The notes under the pieces: generated by a model
Seen by the model: only the letters and a program-made list of their open reading frames with translations
Database searches by the model: none
Told to the model about the DNA's origin: nothing
DNA from: Syntrophales bacterium
GTDB taxonomy: Bacteria; Desulfobacterota; Syntrophia; Syntrophales; UBA2251
Direction of reading: 5' to 3'
DNA: 6,103 bases
Assembly (NCBI GenBank): GCA_023230905.1
Contig: JALNWL010000163.1
Span: 1 to 6,103 of the forward strand
Program-made: the position numbers and the translations under genes
Shown: in pieces, positions 1 through 4,940 of the stretch
How positions within the stretch are numbered: position 1 is the first letter of the stretch
How the letters are laid out: every line of letters begins with the position of its first letter

Positions 1-1
1 C

Positions 2-499
2 GCTGAGCGGGAAAAGGCCGTGCTGCCGTGTGGATGCCCGTCGACGCACGTCCAGCTCTTCGCATCGCCCGCCGCCTGCGAGGCGGCCAACCGGCCCGCG
101 CAGATCGGGCGGGGGCCGGAGGAGGAGTCGGCGCTGACGCACTGGCCGATCCAGATTCGGCTGATTCCCGCGAACGCCCCCTTCCTGAAAGGGGCTGACC
201 TGCTGGTCTTGGCGGACTGCACGGCCGTCGCCTTTCCAACCCTGCACCGGGACTGGCTGAAGGGGAAGGTGGTGATGATGGGCTGTCCGAAGTTCGACGA
301 CGTCGATGCGTACGTGGAAAAGTTCACCGAAATTTTCAAGACCGCCGGCGTCAGGAGCGTCACCACGGCCGTCATGGAGGTGCCCTGCTGCGCGGGGCTG
401 CCCGCGATCGTCCGGAAGGGGATGGAACGGGCGGGCGTGACGATCCCCCTGAACGAGGTCGTGCTGGGGGTCAGGGGAAAGGTTTTGGCGCGCCGGTAG
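2..499 (+). CDS. 4Fe-4S ferredoxin-type protein, C-terminal part (5' truncated)
   Basis: The frame is open from base 2 to the TAG at 497-499, giving 165 residues. The start lies outside the window, and the GTG at 20 is not a convincing start because coding continues upstream of it. What is seen is a Cys-rich module: LPCGCPS (C10, C12, counting from base 2), then a block beginning HWPIQ (48-52), LADC (C73), GCPK (C95) and MEVPCC (C129, C130). From memory this matches the C-terminal half of proteins of about 250-280 residues in anaerobic bacteria that begin with two ferredoxin-type CxxCxxCxxxC clusters, and those clusters would lie upstream of the window. The protein is likely cytoplasmic: no signal or membrane segment is visible in this part. 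The role is unknown, possibly electron transfer or metallocluster binding through the conserved cysteines. The assignment to this family is fairly secure, the function is not. Confidence 0.75.
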   Translation, partial: AEREKAVLPCGCPSTHVQLFASPAACEAANRPAQIGRGPEEESALTHWPIQIRLIPANAPFLKGADLLVLADCTAVAFPTLHRDWLKGKVVMMGCPKFDDVDAYVEKFTEIFKTAGVRSVTTAVMEVPCCAGLPAIVRKGMERAGVTIPLNEVVLGVRGKVLARR

Positions 500-695
500 A
501 CCGTCGTGCGGCGGGGCGGTCCGCGGGCGCCCGTCGCCGGGAAGGAACCCCCCGAGTCAATCGAGACCGGGAAAGCGCTCCTGAAGACGCCTCGCACGAT
601 GATGGAAGGGCGGTGGCTCCGCCGCACTGGGCAATCATCGAAACGGTGGATCGGTCGGCAACGCGCCGCCGAACCCGGCCACATTCAAATTCGCG
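500..695. other. Non-coding, GC-rich, possibly structured region
   Basis: No convincing gene lies here. A frame running 506-841 has no credible ribosome site, low-complexity composition and no recognisable domain. Inverted repeats are present: a 10-bp palindrome cgggcgcccg (524-533), a 5-bp hairpin ggcgg/ccgcc with a 5-nt loop (609-613 and 619-623) enclosed by cgatgat/atcatcg (597-603 and 634-640), and a competing long-range pairing tcgtgcg/cgcacga (504-510 and 593-599). Seven-base pairings are expected by chance in DNA this long and GC-rich, so an RNA function is only a possibility. I could not match the stretch to a known riboswitch consensus. Confidence 0.4.
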
Positions 696-728
696 AGCCC
701 CATAACCCACGGGGGTTATGGGGCTTTT
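696..728 (+). terminator. Rho-independent terminator-like hairpin
   Basis: A perfect 13-bp inverted repeat, agccccataaccc (696-708) and gggttatggggct (713-725), encloses a 4-nt loop acgg. The last base of the stem begins a TTTT run (725-728). The reverse strand has no T run after the stem, so it would act in the + direction only. It lies 197 nt after the iron-sulfur gene and upstream of the promoter at 774, so it probably ends the upstream transcript. The T run is short, so efficiency is uncertain. It could instead be the 3' end of a small RNA or the attenuator of a leader transcribed from further upstream. Confidence 0.7.
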
Positions 729-773
729 GCCTGTCTGCGACACCGGCGACCGGACCGGTGCGGAAGATGAGGA

Positions 774-802
774 TTGACAAGGCCGGTCGATCCGGTTATG
801 AG
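774..802 (+). promoter_or_regulatory. Sigma70-type promoter for the methionine synthase gene
   Basis: A perfect -35 hexamer TTGACA (774-779) is followed by a 17-bp spacer and TATGAG (797-802), which matches the -10 consensus at four of six positions. Transcription would start near 809 and leave a leader of about 92 nt before the ATG at 901. It sits just after the hairpin terminator, as expected for a new transcription unit. CCGG-containing motifs recur around it (749-759, 782-796), including accgg-a-ccggt at 749-759, and could bind a regulator, but they are common in GC-rich DNA. Confidence 0.6.
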
Positions 803-889
803 ACGCTGTCGGGAAAGGAATCCTCCATCCGTGGAATATAACCGTGTTTTCAATGAAATACCCATTGCGGCCGCGGCGCGGCGCCCCCC

Positions 890-895
890 GGGAGG
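890..895 (+). promoter_or_regulatory. Ribosome binding site fixing the metH start at 901
   Basis: GGGAGG lies 5 nt before the ATG at 901. The in-frame alternatives, GTG 844 and ATG 853, have no comparable Shine-Dalgarno sequence, and the residues they would add are not part of the homocysteine methyltransferase fold. This favours 901. Confidence 0.75.
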
Positions 896-900
896 TCGCC

Positions 901-3333
901 ATGTCTAGGCGCAAGACCTTTCGCGGCCTCTGGCGGGACGGCCTCGCCATCCTCGACGGGGGCACGGGAACGGAACTCCAGCGTGTCGGCATGCCCGCGG
1001 GGGTCTCTCCGGAGGCGTGGTGCCTCGCGCACCCCGACACCCTGAGCGGGATTCACCGCGCCTATCTCGACGCCGGCGCGGCGATCCTCTACACGTGCAC
1101 CTTCGGCGGCAGCCGTCCGAAGCTCGCCCCGTACGGGCACACCGACGTCCACGCGATCAACCGGGACCTCGCCCGCCTCGCCCGGCGGGCGGCGGGAAGG
1201 CGGGCGCTCGTCGCCGGGGACATCGGCGCGACGGGCCGCTTCGTGGAGCCCTTCGGCGACCTGCCCTTCGACGAGGCGGTGGCCATCTTCAGGGAACAGG
1301 CGGCGGGGCTTCTGGAAGGCGGCGTCGACCTCTTCGTCATCGAGACGATGCTCGACATCCAGGAGGCCCGGGCGGCGCTCATCGCGGTGAAGGAGATCTG
1401 CCGCCTGCCGGTCATGGTCACCATGACGTACGAGGCGGACGGCCGGACGCTGAACGGCACGGACCCGGTGACCGCCTTGATCACCCTGCAGGCCCTGGGC
1501 GCGGACGCCGTGGGGTGCAACTGCTCGACGGGGCCGGAAGCGATGGTCCCCCTGATCGCCGCCATGAAGCCCTACGCGACCGTCCCGCTTATGGCCAAAC
1601 CGAATGCCGGGATGCCGCGGCTCGTCGGAGATAAGACCCTTTTCGACATGGCACCGGAGGCCTTCGGCGCGGCCGCGCGGGAACTCGCCGCCGCCGGGGC
1701 GAACCTCATCGGCGGCTGCTGTGGAACCACCGCGGCCCACATCGCCGCCCTGCGCACCACCCTCGACGGCGTAGCGCCGCAGCCGCCCCGGCGCAGGTCG
1801 CTCGCCGCCATCAGCTCCGCCCGCGCCCACCGGATCTTCGCCCCCGGCGATCCCCTCGTCGTCATCGGGGAACGCCTGAACCCCACCGGCAAGAAGGCGC
1901 TCCAGCAGGAGCTGCGCGAGGGCAAACTGGCCCTCGTCCGCCGGATGGCCCGGGAGCAGGAGGAGCGCGGCGCGGACCTCCTCGACGTGAACGTGGGCGT
2001 TCCCGACATCGACGAGGTCGAAACCATCCGCGCGGTCGTCCGGCTCCTCGCCGCCGCGACGCCGCTCCCGCTGTGCCTCGACTCCGCCCGGGTCGACACG
2101 CTCGCCGCCGCGCTCCGGCTCTACCCCGGCCGCGCCCTGATCAACTCCATCTCCGGCGAGTCGGAGAAGATGGCCGAACTCCTGCCGCTCGCCGCCCGCT
2201 ACGGGGCGATGTTCATCCTCCTGCCGCTCGCCGGCGGCGAGGTCCCCGCCACGGCGGAAAAACGCATACAAATCGTGCGCGACGTCTACCGGGCGGCGCG
2301 GCGCCACGGATTCACCAAAGAGGACATCGTCGTGGACGGCCTCGTCATGACCGTCGCCTCCAACCCCCGGGCCGCCGCCGAGACCCTGAAGACCGTCGCC
2401 TGGAGCGCGGAGCGGTTCGGCGCCCGAACGGTGCTCGGCCTGTCGAACGTCTCCTTCGGGATGCCCGAGCGGGACCGGCTGAACAGCGCCTTTCTCACCA
2501 TGGCCCAGGCGGCCGGCCTGACGATGGCCATCGCCAACCCGTCGAGCGACGTGCTGGCCGATGCGCGGCGGGCGGGCGACGTCCTGCTGGGCCGGGACCG
2601 GGACGCGGCGGCCTACATCGCCCACGCGACCCAAACCGCGCCGAGCGTGGAGCCTGTTCCACCGGCGGCCGACCCGGGCTCTCCGGAGGAACGGGTGCGG
2701 GAGGCCATTCTCGATGGCAACCGGGAGGAGATCGTTGCGAGGGTCGACGCGGCCTTGGCAGCCGGGATCCCCGCCGACCGGCTGGTCGACGACTGCCTGA
2801 TCCCGGCGATCGTCGAGGTCGGCGACCGGTATGACAAGAAGACCTATTTCCTCCCCCAGCTCATCGCCGCGGCCGAGGCCATGAAGGCGGCGCTCGCGCG
2901 CCTCGAACCCCTCCTCAGACGGGAAGGAACCGCCCGGGCGCATCGGGGGACGGTCCTGATGGCCACCGTCGCGGGGGACATCCACGACATCGGGAAGAAT
3001 ATCGTCGTCCTGATGCTGCGGAACCACGGCTTCGACATCGTGGATCTCGGCAAGGACGTGACGGCGGAGGCGATCGTCGCCGCCGCGCAGGAGCACCGGC
3101 CGGAGGTGATCGGGCTGTCGGCCCTGATGACAACGACCATGGTCCGAATGAAGGATGTCATCGCCCGGGCCGCGGACGCCGGCTTGGCGGCGAAGTTTAT
3201 GGTGGGGGGCGCCGTCGTGACGGCCGGGTTCGCCGCCTCGATCGGCGCTTCCTATGCCCGGGATGGCGTGGAGGCCGTTCGCGTGGCGACGGCCCTCGTC
3301 GGAGAGGTGCGGTCCGACCAGCCCGTTATGTGA
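901..3333 (+). CDS. metH: Cobalamin-dependent methionine synthase, short form without reactivation domain
   Basis: This 810-residue cytoplasmic enzyme should transfer the methyl group of 5-methyltetrahydrofolate to homocysteine through a cobalamin cofactor. Residues 1-300 are a homocysteine S-methyltransferase barrel with DGGTGTEL (19-26) and the three zinc cysteines, C208 in NCSTGP and C273/C274 in GGCCGTT. Residues about 318-580 are the pterin-binding (DHPS-like) barrel with GERLNPTGK (323-331), DVNVG (362-366), CLDS (392-395), INSISGE (414-420) and LSNVSFGMP (514-522). Residues about 597-675 are the helical cap. Residues about 681-800 are the B12 Rossmann domain with the cobalt-ligating motif DIHDIG (His695), SAL (740-742) and VGGA (768-771). 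The C-terminal SAM-binding activation domain of E. coli MetH (about 1,227 residues) is absent, as in the roughly 770-residue Thermotoga enzyme. Reactivation must therefore come from another protein. The TGA stop is 53 nt before the regulator gene. Confidence 0.93.
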   Translation: MSRRKTFRGLWRDGLAILDGGTGTELQRVGMPAGVSPEAWCLAHPDTLSGIHRAYLDAGAAILYTCTFGGSRPKLAPYGHTDVHAINRDLARLARRAAGRRALVAGDIGATGRFVEPFGDLPFDEAVAIFREQAAGLLEGGVDLFVIETMLDIQEARAALIAVKEICRLPVMVTMTYEADGRTLNGTDPVTALITLQALGADAVGCNCSTGPEAMVPLIAAMKPYATVPLMAKPNAGMPRLVGDKTLFDMAPEAFGAAARELAAAGANLIGGCCGTTAAHIAALRTTLDGVAPQPPRRRSLAAISSARAHRIFAPGDPLVVIGERLNPTGKKALQQELREGKLALVRRMAREQEERGADLLDVNVGVPDIDEVETIRAVVRLLAAATPLPLCLDSARVDTLAAALRLYPGRALINSISGESEKMAELLPLAARYGAMFILLPLAGGEVPATAEKRIQIVRDVYRAARRHGFTKEDIVVDGLVMTVASNPRAAAETLKTVAWSAERFGARTVLGLSNVSFGMPERDRLNSAFLTMAQAAGLTMAIANPSSDVLADARRAGDVLLGRDRDAAAYIAHATQTAPSVEPVPPAADPGSPEERVREAILDGNREEIVARVDAALAAGIPADRLVDDCLIPAIVEVGDRYDKKTYFLPQLIAAAEAMKAALARLEPLLRREGTARAHRGTVLMATVAGDIHDIGKNIVVLMLRNHGFDIVDLGKDVTAEAIVAAAQEHRPEVIGLSALMTTTMVRMKDVIARAADAGLAAKFMVGGAVVTAGFAASIGASYARDGVEAVRVATALVGEVRSDQPVM

Positions 3334-3386
3334 CTCCCCAAAGGTCGCGCGGATCTCACCCTTTAAATTTTTCGGGACGCTCAGGC

Positions 3387-4604
3387 ATGGAGAAGAAAAA
3401 ACAGCAGACCCGTTCACGCATCCTCGATGCCGCCGAGGCCCTCATCCTGGAGAGCAGCATCGAGGAGGTGACGATTGCGAAGATCGCGGAACGGGCCCAG
3501 GTGGCTGATTCCCTCGCCTACAAATACTTCAAGGGCAAGAATGACATCATCTTTTCCGTGGTCGCCGAGCGAACCCGCGAGGAAACCGCCCTTTTGCGCG
3601 AGCATCTCCAGGGCATCATCGAACCGAAATCCCGGTTGAGCAAGATGATCTGGCACATGCTGAAATACAACGATTCGCATCCCAATCACGTGACGAATCT
3701 CCTCTTCCGGTGCCGGTCCAACAAGGATTTTTACCGGTCCGAAGCGTACCGCCTGATGAAGGAATACGAGGCCATCCTCCTCAACATCCTCGAGGAGGGC
3801 GCCCGGGAGGGCGTGTTCCGGAGCGACATCGACATGAAACTGATGAAGCACATCATCTTCGGAACGATCGACATCGAAGCCCTCAGCAGCATCGTCACCG
3901 GCGAAATCGAGAAGAGCTGCACGGATCTCGACGACATCATGGCCCTGCTCCTCCCCATGCTGACAACGAAGGGCAAGCCCGCCGTGACGAACCGGCAGCA
4001 GGCGATCCTGCTCGCGGCGGAGAAGACCTTCGCCCGGCAGGGCTACGCCGACGCCAAGATCGCGGCCATCGCCGAGGAGGCCCAGGTGGCCGAAGGCACG
4101 ATTTACGAGTACTTTTCGAGCAAGGAAGACCTGCTGTTCGCCCTGTCCGACAGGAACCTGAACGCCTATCTGGAAAGGGTTTCCAACATCTTCAACCCGC
4201 AGGCCGGCCCCTCCCCGCCGGAAAAATTATGGCGGCTGATGCGTTCCTTCGGCCTGAGCTTCCTGTCCATTCGGGACTTCATGACGGTCTACTTCATGTA
4301 TACCCTGTTCAACCGCCGGTACTACGAGACCGCGATCCAGCCGAAACAGAACGAATTCGCCCGGATGATGGGCCAGGTCATCGAGGAGGGCAAACAGGAA
4401 GGCACGTTTCGCGCGGACGTGAATCCGCGTGTCTTCTGGTACATGTTTCTGGGGTCCTACACCCACCTCGCCCTCCGCTGGATCATCATCGACCACAAGG
4501 AATTCGACAAGTACACGGAGGTCCGTCACCTGATGACGCTGATGATGACGGCCGCCCTCCGGGAACCCCCCAACGTGGAATATCTGGTGCGAATCGAGTT
4601 CTGA
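3387..4604 (+). CDS. Tandem (double) TetR/AcrR-family transcriptional regulator, second unit FadR-like
   Basis: This 405-residue protein is twice the usual TetR length (about 200). Unit 1 has a helix-turn-helix at about 8-54, with VADSLAYKYF (39-48) at the recognition helix, and a helical ligand/dimer domain to about 195. Unit 2 has a second helix-turn-helix at about 202-251 with VAEGTIYEYF (234-243), followed by a ligand domain ending near 390. The two recognition helices are exactly 195 residues apart and both follow an AE.AQVA segment. Unit 2 resembles FadR/YsiA-type repressors that sense long-chain acyl-CoA, which fits the acyl-CoA ligase gene next door, but the ligand is inferred. I chose ATG 3387 because MEKKKQQTRSRIL is a normal TetR N-terminus and GGGA sits 9 nt upstream. 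The GTG at 3330, overlapping the metH stop, lacks a ribosome site. It may be co-transcribed with metH, since no convincing promoter is visible in the gap. Confidence 0.9.
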   Translation: MEKKKQQTRSRILDAAEALILESSIEEVTIAKIAERAQVADSLAYKYFKGKNDIIFSVVAERTREETALLREHLQGIIEPKSRLSKMIWHMLKYNDSHPNHVTNLLFRCRSNKDFYRSEAYRLMKEYEAILLNILEEGAREGVFRSDIDMKLMKHIIFGTIDIEALSSIVTGEIEKSCTDLDDIMALLLPMLTTKGKPAVTNRQQAILLAAEKTFARQGYADAKIAAIAEEAQVAEGTIYEYFSSKEDLLFALSDRNLNAYLERVSNIFNPQAGPSPPEKLWRLMRSFGLSFLSIRDFMTVYFMYTLFNRRYYETAIQPKQNEFARMMGQVIEEGKQEGTFRADVNPRVFWYMFLGSYTHLALRWIIIDHKEFDKYTEVRHLMTLMMTAALREPPNVEYLVRIEF

Positions 4605-4675
4605 TTCCACCCGCCTCCGGTTCCGACCGGCAAGGCGTTCCTTATGAACCCCATTCACCCCTCGAACCGGTCTCT

Positions 4676-4721
4676 ACCCCGGGTGGGCCCGAATCGGCCG
4701 TTCGACGGGCCCTCCCCGGGT
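4676..4721. repeat. Long GC-rich inverted repeat downstream of the regulator gene
   Basis: Arms 4676-4690 and 4707-4721 are complementary at 13 of 15 positions (accccgggtgggccc and gggccctccccgggt), with a 16-nt centre. It starts 72 nt after the regulator stop codon and would make a very stable RNA hairpin. No T run follows, so it is not a typical intrinsic terminator. It may protect the 3' end of the transcript or help termination by another route. Confidence 0.55.
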
Positions 4722-4724
4722 CTG

Positions 4725-4741
4725 ACAGTCTAATATACTGT
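4725..4741. promoter_or_regulatory. 17-bp palindrome, candidate operator
   Basis: ACAGT-C-TA-A-TA-T-ACTGT is a near-perfect palindrome: the outer five and the inner TA/TA pairs match, with one mismatched pair and a central base. Its size and AT-rich centre suit a TetR-family binding site next to the regulator's own gene. It also contains TATACT (4734-4739), a five of six match to a -10 hexamer, but there is no -35 at the right distance. Binding by the neighbouring regulator is a guess. Confidence 0.4.
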
Positions 4742-4774
4742 AATAGCAATACAATCAGAACCTCCGCACTTTCC

Positions 4775-4806
4775 AGGGCCCGACGGATTATTCACAGGCC
4801 TTTTTT
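4775..4806 (+). terminator. Weak terminator candidate (GGCC hairpin with T6)
   Basis: agggcc (4775-4780) can pair with ggcctt (4797-4802, one G-U pair) across a 16-nt loop, and six T follow the second GGCC (4801-4806). The stem is short and the loop long, so it is weak. It is nevertheless the only T-run-associated hairpin after the regulator gene, and it overlaps the -35 candidate at 4791. Confidence 0.3.
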
Positions 4807-4819
4807 CTCTTGACATTAT
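4791..4819 (+). promoter_or_regulatory. Candidate promoter for the acyl-CoA ligase gene
   Basis: TTCACA (4791-4796, five of six to the -35 consensus) is spaced 17 bp from CATTAT (4814-4819, four of six to the -10). Transcription would begin near 4826, giving a leader of about 115 nt. A perfect TTGACA at 4810-4815 lies in the same stretch, but the hexamer 17 bp downstream (TAGGTG) is a poor -10. The exact promoter is therefore unsure, although the region is the likely place for one. Confidence 0.3.
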
Positions 4820-4890
4820 GTTTCCCTTAAATTAGGTGAACGGTACTCAATCAAGGCCGGAACTGAACCGGAGATTCTTCCGCAAACACG

Positions 4891-4910
4891 TTCATTGCAC
4901 GGGCGATGAA
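4891..4910. promoter_or_regulatory. 20-bp palindrome / 8-bp hairpin ahead of the ligase ribosome site
   Basis: TTCATTGC-acgg-GCGATGAA. As DNA it is a palindrome with 16 of 20 positions symmetric. As RNA it is an 8-bp stem (one U-G pair) with a 4-nt loop. It ends 18 nt before the GGAG ribosome site and lies downstream of the candidate promoter. It could be a repressor operator or a leader hairpin. Its TTCAT/ATGAA arms recall, loosely, the AT-rich half sites of acyl-CoA-responsive TetR regulators. Confidence 0.4.
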
Positions 4911-4928
4911 TGGAGCATACAAACGAAA

Positions 4929-4932
4929 GGAG
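4929..4932 (+). promoter_or_regulatory. Ribosome binding site of the acyl-CoA ligase gene
   Basis: GGAG within AAAGGAGAG lies 8 nt before the ATG at 4941. It supports that start, and no in-frame alternative with a similar site is seen. Confidence 0.8.
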
Positions 4933-4940
4933 AGTTGGGC

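Larger units (their letters stand above)
4605..4940. other. Intergenic control region between the regulator and ligase genes
   Basis: No gene is visible in these 336 nt. The middle (about 4721-4860) is clearly more AT-rich than the surrounding genes, as expected for a promoter region. It contains a long GC-rich hairpin (4676-4721), a 17-bp palindrome (4725-4741), a weak GGCC hairpin with a T6 run (4775-4806), promoter-like hexamers (4791-4819), a 20-bp palindrome (4891-4910), and the ligase ribosome site (4929-4932). Confidence 0.7.

Noticed and set aside
554..630. Fragments recalling a cobalamin riboswitch (gagtca...gagacc, and ccgccgcactggg)
   Set aside because: The pieces are in the wrong order for the known architecture, and the B12-box-like piece has an insertion. 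It was considered because a B12 enzyme follows.
622..665. Partial resemblance to the GEMM (c-di-GMP) riboswitch core (gcactgggcaa followed by cgaaa)
   Set aside because: The highly conserved second strand (GGACGCAAAGC type) is missing and the GAAA is not closed by a proper pair. A chance similarity is more likely.
506..841. Small + strand frame of 111 codons between the iron-sulfur gene and metH
   Set aside because: No credible ribosome site, no domain, and it runs through the terminator hairpin and the promoter.
844..900. Upstream in-frame starts for metH (GTG 844, ATG 853)
   Set aside because: No Shine-Dalgarno sequence, and the added residues are basic low-complexity sequence. ATG 901 has GGGAGG at 5 nt.
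471..1040. Minus-strand frame of 189 codons over the intergenic region
   Set aside because: It overlaps two supported genes, has unnatural composition and no recognisable motif.
3328..3386. GTG 3330 overlapping the metH stop as start of the TetR gene (translational coupling)
   Set aside because: The extra 19 residues do not look like a TetR N-terminus and there is no ribosome site. ATG 3387 gives a normal start.
850..3417. Very long antisense open frame (855 codons) covering all of metH
   Set aside because: It mirrors the high-GC codon bias of the sense gene. Its translation is rich in R, G, H and D with no recognisable domain, while the sense frame has all methionine synthase motifs.
3710..4813. 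Long overlapping + strand frame (367 codons) over the TetR gene and beyond
   Set aside because: R/P/H-rich shadow translation with no motif. The TetR frame is clearly the coding one.
4810..4838. Perfect TTGACA at 4810 as the ligase promoter
   Set aside because: The hexamer at 17 bp (TAGGTG) matches the -10 at only two positions, and neighbouring spacings are no better. Kept only as an alternative.
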